64,000 bases of DNA, from NCBI RefSeq assembly GCF_016587415.1, contig NZ_BNJI01000002.1, forward strand, positions 1,364,001 to 1,428,000. The letters are read 5' to 3'. This document shows, one piece after another, positions 54,622 through 62,312 of this stretch. Under the pieces are notes generated by a model. That model did no database searches. It was not told where the DNA came from and was given only the letters and a program-made list of their open reading frames with translations. The stretch's first letter is position 1; every line of letters starts with the position of its first letter. A program made the translations under genes and the position numbers. Origin of the DNA: Ktedonobacter sp. SOSP1-85 (GTDB lineage: Bacteria > Chloroflexota > Ktedonobacteria > Ktedonobacterales > Ktedonobacteraceae).

Positions 54622-54756
54622 TCACTTACCGCCGTTGCACTTGTGGACGCCGCAAGGCATCCCCATGCAGCAGGCGGCACAGGCAGAGTGCCCACAGGGG
54701 GGATTGTTTGCCATTGTCGCCTGACGCATGAGCGTGCGGATCAGACGCTGGACCAT
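54622..54756 (-). CDS. 44-residue cysteine-rich peptide
   Basis: A short gene with an excellent ribosome site (AGGAGG, 9 bases before the ATG at 54756). It encodes a basic N-terminal segment (MVQRLIRTLMRQATMANNPP) and a C-terminal segment CGHSACAACCMGMPCGVHKC ending NGGK. The C-terminal 24 residues hold six Cys and two His. This could be a metallothionein-like metal binder or a RiPP-type precursor with leader and core; sequence alone cannot decide. A strong hairpin follows the stop. About 80 bp upstream (54833-54860) lies an imperfect palindrome around GACACGCATA and TGCGTCAG, a possible operator. No modification enzyme is adjacent. Confidence 0.7.
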   Translation of the reverse strand: MVQRLIRTLMRQATMANNPPCGHSACAACCMGMPCGVHKCNGGK

Positions 54757-54859
54757 GTTGTTCACCTCCTCACGATCTTCCTCTATCGGTTGATAGGGAT
54801 TCGGGAAACCAACATACAGTCCCCGAAGACTTGTCTGACACGCATATACACGTGCGTCA

Positions 54860-55200
54860 GCTAACTCTACGAGGCCCGATTCCCAGTATGCGTCTTATCA
54901 AGGATATCTCTCAGCATAAAGTAATCACCGATGGAGCACGTAAATATATCCAAAAATCGCGCGTGTAGCAGCAGATTAACGGATAGAGAGTACCGCTATC
55001 AACATCAGTGAGAGCATCATTTCCCAAAGATGCTCATTTACTCTGCCTTGTTTCCTTCAGCAATCCAAAAGGAGCGAGAGAAAGGTAGGCAGACAAGCTT
55101 TTTTAAGTATAGGATACGTGGCAGATAAAGGAAAGAGGAAAATAAGGACAATTTAAAATCAGAAGATGATGGAGCAAAATCAGCATGCCCCTCGCTCTTA
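54860..55200. other. Intergenic, nothing defended
   Basis: About 340 bases upstream of the peptide gene and downstream of the TnsA-like remnant. I see no gene, repeat or RNA signature. Confidence 0.5.
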
Positions 55201-55208
55201 CAGGCTGT

Positions 55209-55325
55209 TCAACGTCCTTTATTCAGTGCCGGCAGCACCTCATGAGAGAGCGTCTCCAATGTGGTGAGATCGGTGCAATTCGCAATTTTGAACAGATCAA
55301 TGCCGTCGACAGCCGGTGTAACCAT
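55209..55325 (-). pseudogene. Internally deleted TnsA-like remnant
   Basis: A 38-codon frame with its own ATG and GGAAGG ribosome site: MVTPAVDGIDLFKIANCTDL...VLPALNKGR then stop. The first part matches PATEGIDLFKIANRS and the last part matches VVPLLNKGNV of the TnsA-like protein at 1320, so the middle (the nuclease core) has been lost. Upstream lies the same transposon end as at 1.85 kb. Confidence 0.6.
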
Positions 55326-55339
55326 CAGTATCCTTCCGA

Positions 55340-55470
55340 CAAGAGGAGTCTGCAGGACGCAATTTACACTCGTCACAAGAAGCATACCAGATGAGAAGCG
55401 GCTTTTCCAGGGACATCTGTACCATTGATCACTCTTCGCACCGCTTGATCACTCTTCACCCTAAAATCGG
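55340..55470. repeat. Tn7-like transposon end (fourth site)
   Basis: Two boxes, GATCACTCTTCGC (55428) and GATCACTCTTCAC (55449), about 21 bp apart, followed inward by GGGACATCTGTACC, CCAGATGAGAAGCGG, CAATTTACAC and CTGCAGGACGC. The order is the same as at 20.3 kb and 1.85 kb. Outside the boxes is the palindromic unit at 55472. Confidence 0.65.
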
Positions 55471-55471
55471 C

Positions 55472-55578
55472 TCTTGTTCATTTTCGGTGGAAAAGCTCAT
55501 CAACAGTTGAAAAGAAAGAGCTTGAGTGGCTTCTGCCGTGATCTTTTGTTGTGTTTTTCCACCGAAAGTGACCAAGAC
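55472..55578. repeat. Palindromic unit beside the transposon end
   Basis: About 107 bp with 23-bp imperfect inverted repeats (TCTTGTTCATTTTCGGTGGA against TCTTGGTCACTTTCGGTGGA). A second full copy is at 51774-51880, next to the same end boxes, and a solo end is at 36389. Probably a MITE or the outermost part of the transposon end. Confidence 0.65.
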
Positions 55579-55777
55579 CCCAAAACCATCGAATTTTCAC
55601 ATTTACACACTGACTCTTTTTGCGAGAACCAGGGAAAACAAAAAATCAGTTTGCAAAAATTTAGTGCAATCTGTTGCTAAAAATGTCGATTTCGTCGCCT
55701 CCCATTCGTTGCTCTGTTGAAGGACAACATGAATCGTCCTCGAACTATAATAGGAACAACAATACATAGGAGGAAAC

Positions 55778-56128
55778 ATGCGTTATCTACTCTTGATCTA
55801 CCAAAATGAGGTCGACCATACAAAATTCAGCCAGGAAGAATTGAACGAAGAATATGAAGCCTATATGGCCTTTGGCAAAGAAGCCGAACAGCAGGGCGTG
55901 CTTGTCAGCAGTGAGGCTCTTCTCCCTACCAATACCGCGACCACGGTACGGGTACGAGGCGGCAAAACCCTGCACACAGATGGCCCCTTTGCCGAGACCA
56001 AAGAGCAGCTTGGTGGATTCTACCTGCTAAACTGCAAGGATCTTGACGAGGCCATTGAGTTTGCGGCCAAGGTCCCTGCCGCTACGGATGGCTCTATTGA
56101 GATTCGCCCCATCATGGAATTTGAGTAG
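55778..56128 (+). CDS. YCII-related (DGPF) domain protein
   Basis: A 116-residue YCII/DGPF protein: MRYLLLIYQNEVDH, the TDGPFAETKEQLGGFYLLNC signature and EIRPIMEF at the end. Such proteins are partners of ECF sigma factors of the ECF42 type, encoded directly upstream as here. Role unknown. Ribosome site AGGAGG, and the sigma gene starts 16 bp after its stop. Confidence 0.92.
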   Translation: MRYLLLIYQNEVDHTKFSQEELNEEYEAYMAFGKEAEQQGVLVSSEALLPTNTATTVRVRGGKTLHTDGPFAETKEQLGGFYLLNCKDLDEAIEFAAKVPAATDGSIEIRPIMEFE

Positions 56129-56144
56129 TAAAGTGAGAGCATAA

Positions 56145-57329
56145 ATGCTGCCAGCACACCGGATGGTCGCCCATACCTTTTACCAGGAGGCAGATCGTAT
56201 CCTTGCCAGCTTAATTAGCACCCTACGGGACTTCGAGCTAGCCGAGGATGCCCTCCAGGATGCCCTGCTCATCGCGCTTGAGCGCTGGCCCATAGAAGGT
56301 ATTCCGCCCAATCCGGGTGCCTGGATCACAACGACCGCGCGGCGCAAAGCCATCGATCGTTTGCGCCGCGCCAGTACGTTGGCACGCAAGCACGAGATCC
56401 TGCAAGAGCTACTTCAAAAGGAAGAGCAACAAGGAACTGGAGCAAGAGAAGCCGAGGCAATCCCCGATGAGCGGCTCAAGCTGATATTTACCTGCTGCCA
56501 CCCGGCGCTGGCACTGGAAGCACAGGTCGCACTCACGCTGCAAACGCTCGGTGGTCTCTCCACCGCTGAGATCGCAAGCGCTTTCCTGGTTCCGCTCCCA
56601 ACTATGGCCCAGCGCCTGGTACGTGCCAAACGCAAAATCAGGGATGCCGGTATCCCCTACCAGGTACCCCCAATTGAGACCATTGGAGAGCGTATGGACG
56701 CGGTGTTCTCCGTCCTTTACCTCATCTTCAATGAAGGCTACAGCGTCAGCAGCGGCAATATGTTGCTACGCACTGAACTCTGTGATGAAGCGATACATCT
56801 CGCGCGAGTCCTCCTCCAGCTCCTAACACAAGAATCCCTGCTTGATACGCTCCCAGAAGCATTGGGCCTGCTAGCACTCATGCTTTTACACGACGCCCGG
56901 CGTAACGCGCGCCTGGGACCAGAGCAAGAACTTGTCCTGCTCGAAGAACAGGATCGCTCTCTGTGGAACCAGGACAAAATTCAAGAGGGGCAGGCTCTCC
57001 TGGAACAAGCATTGCATATGCGACGCTCGGGCCCCTACCAGGTACAGGCCGCTATAAGCGCCTTACACGTTGAGGCCAAACGTTTCGAGGAGACCGATTG
57101 GATGCAGATTGCGGCTCTCTACGGCATACTGATGCGCATGACCCCTTCTCCTGTAATCGAACTCAACCGTGTTGTCGCTGTGGCGATGGCGGACAATCCC
57201 TTACATGGGCTATCACTACTTGACAGGCCAGAAATGCAAAAAGCTCTCTCCAACTATCACCCCTTCCACGCCGCACGCGCCGATCTACTACGGCGAGTTG
57301 GCCGACCCCAGCAGGCCCTTGAAGCATAA
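56145..57329 (+). CDS. ECF42-type RNA polymerase sigma factor, C-terminus shortened
   Basis: A sigma factor with region 2 (LISTLRDFELAEDALQDALL, AWITTTARRKAIDRLRR), region 4 (GGLSTAEIASAFLVPLPTMA, QRLVRAKRKIRDAGIP) and the long C-terminal TPR-like extension of ECF42 members (LYLIFNEGYSVSSG, AAISALHVEAKRFEETDW, PSPVIELNRVVAVAMAD). An in-frame TAA at 57327 ends the protein, yet the same frame continues as AYIQALKLCQNEVERSFLQR, RLAELS, the usual family ending, until IS701 at 57411. So about 30 terminal residues are lost by a nonsense change, and the gene was then hit by an IS. Confidence 0.9.
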   Translation: MLPAHRMVAHTFYQEADRILASLISTLRDFELAEDALQDALLIALERWPIEGIPPNPGAWITTTARRKAIDRLRRASTLARKHEILQELLQKEEQQGTGAREAEAIPDERLKLIFTCCHPALALEAQVALTLQTLGGLSTAEIASAFLVPLPTMAQRLVRAKRKIRDAGIPYQVPPIETIGERMDAVFSVLYLIFNEGYSVSSGNMLLRTELCDEAIHLARVLLQLLTQESLLDTLPEALGLLALMLLHDARRNARLGPEQELVLLEEQDRSLWNQDKIQEGQALLEQALHMRRSGPYQVQAAISALHVEAKRFEETDWMQIAALYGILMRMTPSPVIELNRVVAVAMADNPLHGLSLLDRPEMQKALSNYHPFHAARADLLRRVGRPQQALEA

Positions 57330-57410
57330 GCATACATCCAAGCGCTCAAGCTTTGCCAAAACGAGGTTGAACGCTCTTTTCTCCAACGCCGCCTCGCGGA
57401 ACTCTCTTAC

Positions 57411-58971
57411 CGGTACTTTGTTGACGAGGATGGAAGGGGGAGTAGAATGAAAGGAGAAGAAGAGAGAAAGAGGAGAGAAGAAGATGACGAAACGCATCGA
57501 GGTCGCCGCAGCTCCAGGGCCACTGGAGGACTATGCGAGGCACTTTGACCCCATCTTTGGCAAGAGCAATCAGCGCGAAGGGTTCCGCCGCTATCTCGAG
57601 GGGCTCTTGCTGCCAAGCGAGCGGAACAAGACCCTCACAGGGCTGGTCAACACCGAGCCACTGGTGGGAGCGCACCAGCCACGAGCGCAAGCCTTACAAT
57701 GGTTTCTCTCCGAGTCGGACTGGGATGAGCGCAAGGTGCAAGCCGAGCGGCTCACCATCTTGCGCGAGGACCCCAGCACAATGCCGACCAAGGACGGGGT
57801 CCTGGTCATCGATGAGACAGGGGATCGCAAGGATGGGCACAAAACGGCTCACGTGAGCCGCCAGTACCTGGCCAATGTGGGCAAGATTGACAATGGCGTG
57901 GTCTCCGTCAGCAGTCTGTGGGCCGACGAGCGCGTCTACTACCCGCTGGATGTCGAACCCTACACGCCGGCGCTCTATTTTGCCAAGGGGGAAAAAGATC
58001 CAGCCTTCCGCACCAAGCTCAAGATTGCCCTGCAACTCGTGCAACGAGCCGTGCAGCAGGCACTCCCTTTTCGAGCGGTGGTGGCCGATTCCTTCTATGG
58101 CGAGGATCGCGGCTTTCGAAGCGGTTTAGCCGATCTACAGGTCCCGTATGTGCTGGCCCTCAAGCCTTCCCACGCCTGGTGGCATCCAGAAGAAGAGGCC
58201 GGAACCTTGCAAGAGGTCGCCCACGAGGCTGGATGGAAGGGGAGTGAGCATCCGGGCAAGTGGGTGAATATCACCAGGACCTTCCGCGATGGGCATCAAG
58301 AGGACTGGTGGGCGGTGGAGATCGTGGCGGGGCCATTTGGCCCAGATCAGAAGGAACGGGCCCTGGTGGTGACGACCGACCCGCAGGAACTGCCTGACCT
58401 CACCACCTCGTACCTGGTCACGAACCTGCCTGCCTCGGCAACGTCCTCTGAAACGGAATCCTCATGGCCTGCAGCCACGGTGGAAGAAGTGATGAGGCTC
58501 TATGGGTTGCGCATGTGGATTGAACAGAGCTACAAACACGTCAAACACGCCCTGGGCTGGTCACAGTATCAGGTGAGAAGCGACACAGCGATCCGCCGGC
58601 ATTGGCAATTAGTCTGTTGCGCGTTCTCCTTTTGCTGGTACCATCTCCGTCATCCGAGCATGTGCACGGCCCAAGCGCTCAGCCAGCCGCCTGAACCAGC
58701 AACCGCTGCCGCCACCAGTGCCTCGGCCGCAACAGCCGACGCGGGGGAAAAAAATCACCACGGCCCACGAGAGACGGCCGCAGGTGTCGTGGCCAGCAGC
58801 CCTTCGAGCCGTGCGGGGATGGCTCGAGCCCTGGATCATGCTCAGGCGCTATTGGAGCGGTTGGTCATCACTGCCCCCGCCTCCTGCCGTGCAACGCCTC
58901 TTTCAAGGGCTTGAGCGGGGGCAGGGCCTCGCTCTCTACAGTTCCGCTTAACCTTCGTCAACAAAGTACCG
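57411..58971 (+). mobile_element. IS701-family element B
   Basis: Ends CGGTACTTTGTTGACGA (57411) and the inverted copy closing at 58971. TTAC is duplicated at 57407-57410 and 58972-58975. It sits in the last codons of the ancestral ECF sigma reading frame. Confidence 0.9.
57484..58914 (+). CDS. IS701-family transposase
   Basis: A 476-residue IS701 transposase distinct from the one at 17758. Motifs are VLVIDETGDRKDGHKTAHVS followed by NVGKIDNGVVSVSS, VVADSFYGEDRGF, and YGLRMWIEQSYKHVKHALGW. The C-terminus has an Ala/Pro/Ser-rich stretch (PATAAATSASAATADAGE). Intact, with clean repeats and target duplication. Confidence 0.93.
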   Translation: MTKRIEVAAAPGPLEDYARHFDPIFGKSNQREGFRRYLEGLLLPSERNKTLTGLVNTEPLVGAHQPRAQALQWFLSESDWDERKVQAERLTILREDPSTMPTKDGVLVIDETGDRKDGHKTAHVSRQYLANVGKIDNGVVSVSSLWADERVYYPLDVEPYTPALYFAKGEKDPAFRTKLKIALQLVQRAVQQALPFRAVVADSFYGEDRGFRSGLADLQVPYVLALKPSHAWWHPEEEAGTLQEVAHEAGWKGSEHPGKWVNITRTFRDGHQEDWWAVEIVAGPFGPDQKERALVVTTDPQELPDLTTSYLVTNLPASATSSETESSWPAATVEEVMRLYGLRMWIEQSYKHVKHALGWSQYQVRSDTAIRRHWQLVCCAFSFCWYHLRHPSMCTAQALSQPPEPATAAATSASAATADAGEKNHHGPRETAAGVVASSPSSRAGMARALDHAQALLERLVITAPASCRATPLSRA

Positions 58972-59004
58972 TTACAGCGGGGAGCCAAAAGATTGAGCTT
59001 TCAT

Positions 59005-59954
59005 TTAACCCTTCCTTTCTTGATCAGGAAGAAGGTACCCGCAATGTTGGAACCAGCCTTGCGCATCCTGCGCGGTGATGGTAAGTAATGCTTGGCCGAT
59101 AGCTTCTTCCAGCGCTTCTCTCGTTCTGGCTCCTGCTCGTCGTAAGGCGGTTTTGAGCTTAGAGAAGGCTTCTTCGATCGGAGAGAGGTCGGGTGAATAT
59201 CCCGGGAGGAAGAGGAGTTGACAGCCTTTCGCTTCAATAGCCAGCCGGACCCGTGCGCTTTTGTGTGTCTGGAGATTGTCCATCACCACAATTTGCCCCA
59301 CCTGGAGGCTGGGCGCCAGAACCCGTTCAACATACAACTCGAAGGCGATCGTGTTGGCTGATCCTTCCAAGATCATCGCGGCTCCCATGCCAGAAAGAGA
59401 GAGGGACGCGATTAGCGTGGTATTTTTGCCACGATTCCGCGGCACCGTTCCTCCCGCTCGTTCCCCCTTTGGCGCACGCGCATACAGGGGCCTCAAGGCA
59501 ATATTGGAGCCGGTTTCATCAAGAAACACCAATGCATTCGTTGGAAGGCTTCTCGCCTTCTTTCGCCAGGCGGCTCGCTCTTCCTCATTGCGCTCCATTG
59601 CCCTGAGCGACTTTTTTTTCGCGTCCAGCCGAGCCTCTTGATCGCCCGGCTCATGGTCCACCGGCTCACGCGTTCACCGTGAGTCTGCTCCCACATGGCG
59701 CAATGGTGCTCCAGCGTGGCGTCGTTGTGCTCCTGTAATTGAGGCGTCAGCCCTGCCTCCAGTTGTGCCTGCTTCTTCGGAAGGCGACCAGGAATCGCTC
59801 TGGGGCGTACATGCCCCTTCTCTCGCTGTTGCTTGCTGTACCGTTTGAGGGTGGCCAACGAGATACCAAAGAGTTGCACAATCTCGGCTCTGGGGCGACC
59901 TAGGTCCACGGCTCGCAGAACACGCTCGCGGAAATCTTGTGAGTATGCTTTCAT
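59005..59954 (-). CDS. IS630-family transposase with A8 slippery site, copy 2
   Basis: Two frames of one IS630 transposase. The first starts at ATG 59954 (MKAYSQDFRERVLRAVDLGR, helix-turn-helix PRAEIVQLFGISLATLKRYS) and runs to GWTRKK; the second supplies LVFLDETGSNIALRP (D), IVVMDNLQTHKS (D) and YSPDLSPIEEAFSKLK (E). They join at T8/A8 (59612-59619) by a -1 slip, as in the copy at 19137. The element's left end was cut by the IS605 insertion at 59970. Confidence 0.9.
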
Positions 59955-60003
59955 GGATTCCCCGCCTTTCGTGAACGTACCTCCCCATAGAATGGAGAGG
60001 CTT

Positions 60004-61224
60004 CTACGCAGTTGCCCGCGTTGGCCGCGTCCCGACCGAAAGCTGTTTTCGTCCGATATCGAGGATGACCTTCGCTGAGGCCGTATCCCGATCCAGTTCA
60101 CACCCACACGTACAAGAATGCCACCGCTCTTCTAACGTCTTCTTGCGTACATTCCCGCAATTCGGGCAAATCTGGCTGGTGTACTTAGGATCAACTTGTA
60201 CGAGAGTACGCCCGGCCCATGCTGCCTTGTACGTACACATTCCCACAAATTGACTCCAACCAGCGTCGGCTATTGATTTGTTTAATCCCGCTTTGGCTGC
60301 CGCCCCATTAGGCAAATACTGTCCTGTCTCTTCGTCCTGCTTCGGCTTTGGCTGTTTCACCAGATTGGCCATGGTGAGATCCTCAAGCACGATCACTTGA
60401 TAGCGATTGACGAGCTTTCTTGAGGCTTTGTGAGCGAAGTCGGCACGCTGATTGCGGACCTTACGATGGGCCTTTGCCACGCGCTTCACTGCCTTCGCTC
60501 TGCGATGACTGCCGCGCTTCTTGCGAGACAAGGACTCTTGTAGCTTCTTGAGCTTGTTCTCTGCTCTCCGATAATGGCGCGGGTTCTCAAGGAATTCACC
60601 ATTGGACAAGGCGGCAAAGTGAGTCACACCCAGGTCTATCCCTACATCCTCATAGCTGGTAGGCAAGGCTTCCGGCTTGTCCACTTCGCAGCTAAAACAG
60701 GCATACCAATGCTCTCCCTCGCGCTTGATGGTCAAGGTTTTGACTTTGCCTATCATGTCTCGATGCAGGTGCAGTTTCACTGTTCCAATCTTCGTCAATT
60801 TCAGATTGACTCTGACCATGCCCTTCTTATCAGGCGGGCGTGTTTGTTGATCCAATTTCCAGCCAGCGCCGTCCGGGTAGGTAAACGAGTTATAGCGGTT
60901 ACGACCCTGAAAACGCGGGTATCCTGGTTTCTGGCCTTTGGCACAGCGATCAAAAAACCGTTGAAATGCCTTGTCCAGTCGTTTTAACACATCTTGCAGG
61001 ACATGAGCAGCGATATCCTGATACTCTTCTCTGATCTTTGCCTTGATCTCTGGAAGGACATTTTGTTGATCATAGTAGGTGATCGATTTGCCCGCCATAC
61101 GGTAAGCATCCTTCCTCTCGGAAAGACCCGCATTGTAGAGTTCTCGACAACGTGCCAGAACCCAATGGAGTTTGTTCTCCACCGTCTTATTGGGAGCTAA
61201 ACGGTACTTGTACGTTTTTCTCAT
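60004..61224 (-). CDS. TnpB of IS605 copy B
   Basis: Same 406-residue protein as at 31001, with the RuvC residues (GIDLGVTHF, VLEDLTMANL, LDRDTASAK) and zinc ribbon intact. The ATG overlaps the tnpA stop. Its guide should be set by the sequence just outside the right end, below 59970, and therefore differs from that of copy A. Confidence 0.95.
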   Translation of the reverse strand: MRKTYKYRLAPNKTVENKLHWVLARCRELYNAGLSERKDAYRMAGKSITYYDQQNVLPEIKAKIREEYQDIAAHVLQDVLKRLDKAFQRFFDRCAKGQKPGYPRFQGRNRYNSFTYPDGAGWKLDQQTRPPDKKGMVRVNLKLTKIGTVKLHLHRDMIGKVKTLTIKREGEHWYACFSCEVDKPEALPTSYEDVGIDLGVTHFAALSNGEFLENPRHYRRAENKLKKLQESLSRKKRGSHRRAKAVKRVAKAHRKVRNQRADFAHKASRKLVNRYQVIVLEDLTMANLVKQPKPKQDEETGQYLPNGAAAKAGLNKSIADAGWSQFVGMCTYKAAWAGRTLVQVDPKYTSQICPNCGNVRKKTLEERWHSCTCGCELDRDTASAKVILDIGRKQLSVGTRPTRATA

Positions 61225-61619
61225 GTCCCTTGTCCCAACTCGATATATTTTTTGACGGTTTCCTCGGTCATGTCTCCGACGGTGCCAACGTAGTAACTGC
61301 GAGACCAGAAATTCCCACCCCACAGTTGTTTTTTGACTTCGGGATGCTGCTTAAAGACTTGTCTCGCAGTAATCCCTTTGAGGGTATTAACAATGAGAGA
61401 GGGCGCAATAGCGGGTGGCGCACTCAAAAAGAGGTGAACGTGGTCTTCCTGTACATTGAGTGCGCCGATCTCCCAAGTATTCGCCTCACATAATCGCCTG
61501 ATTTCTTCCTCAATAAACGTGGCGATATTCCCCACCAGAATAGTCTTGCGATACTTGGGACACCATACAAAATGGTATGCTATTTTATATATGGCATGCT
61601 TCGTATGTTGTTCTCTCAT
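61221..61619 (-). CDS. TnpA Y1 transposase of IS605 copy B
   Basis: Same protein as at 32218: HUH motif DHVHLFLS, catalytic tyrosine in the YYVGTVGDMTEETVKKYIE segment. ATG at 61619, directly after the 45-base palindrome. Complete. Confidence 0.93.
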   Translation of the reverse strand: MREQHTKHAIYKIAYHFVWCPKYRKTILVGNIATFIEEEIRRLCEANTWEIGALNVQEDHVHLFLSAPPAIAPSLIVNTLKGITARQVFKQHPEVKKQLWGGNFWSRSYYVGTVGDMTEETVKKYIELGQGT

Positions 61620-61620
61620 A

Positions 61621-61665
61621 CGCTCTATTCTAGCATGGTATGCCATACCATGCTAGAATAGAGCG
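61621..61665. promoter_or_regulatory. 45-base palindrome in the tnpA leader, copy B
   Basis: Identical to 32618-32662: 22-base arms around one central base, ending one base before the tnpA start codon and covering its ribosome site. Confidence 0.75.
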
Positions 61666-61751
61666 AGAGGGGCCGCCTAACCCCTGCCTGAAGGCGAGGG
61701 GAATGCGGCGGCCCGGCCTTCAATACACGCTTGAAAGAGGAGAAATGAGCT

Positions 61752-62261
61752 ATGCAACCTCAACAGAAGGCTCTTCCAGGCAATTATTATGCCAAATTGA
61801 TCGGCTGTATTATCCTTTGCATCCTTACTTTTGCAATGCTCTGCATAGAGATTTTCGATAGCCTCCATCTGATGCCGATAACAATAGACATGGTGCCAAT
61901 TAATACGGCTACCCACCTCGCACGTACCATTTTCATAGGTCTGGCCTTTATTTGTTTATGCGTCCTATTCAGGTACGGCATGCGCTTCGAGCGAGCCAAG
62001 GCATTGGGAATGGCTCTTGATGCCCCCAGGTGGTTCCTCTTCCTGGATCAATGGCCGTTAAAATGGACGTTGAAAAATGCCGTCAGCTTCTTTCTCCTCT
62101 GGTTTACTGGCTCTGTGATCTTTCAAATTCTCTTTCCTGCCACAGCGCCGCTCGATATAGCATGGATAGTTATCAGTGCGTCTCTTTACGCGAGCCTTGT
62201 AACATTCGTAAGGTGGATTGGGCATCGGCGTCGGGTGAAGCCTGAAATCTTTGTCCGTTGA
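61752..62261 (+). CDS. Membrane protein of unknown function
   Basis: A 169-residue protein with four predicted membrane helices (IGCIILCILTFAMLCIEIF, TIFIGLAFICLCVLFRYGM, AVSFFLLWFTGSVIFQILF, IAWIVISASLYASLVTFV) and basic loops, ending RWIGHRRRVKPEIFVR. No family recognised. ATG at 61752 has GGAG 10 bases upstream. It lies alone between IS605 copy B and IS66. Confidence 0.7.
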   Translation: MQPQQKALPGNYYAKLIGCIILCILTFAMLCIEIFDSLHLMPITIDMVPINTATHLARTIFIGLAFICLCVLFRYGMRFERAKALGMALDAPRWFLFLDQWPLKWTLKNAVSFFLLWFTGSVIFQILFPATAPLDIAWIVISASLYASLVTFVRWIGHRRRVKPEIFVR

Positions 62262-62312
62262 GATGTGGAATTTTCTGAGGCCTTTTCTCCCAGCAATAAT
62301 TCACAGGCTCTG

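Larger units (their letters stand above)
59970..61717 (-). mobile_element. IS200/IS605-family element, copy B
   Basis: A 1748-bp unit almost identical to 30967-32714 (I found one difference, at about 60350). CTTCAA lies immediately outside the tnpA end at 61718-61723, as in copy A. It is inserted at the edge of the IS630 copy. Confidence 0.93.
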
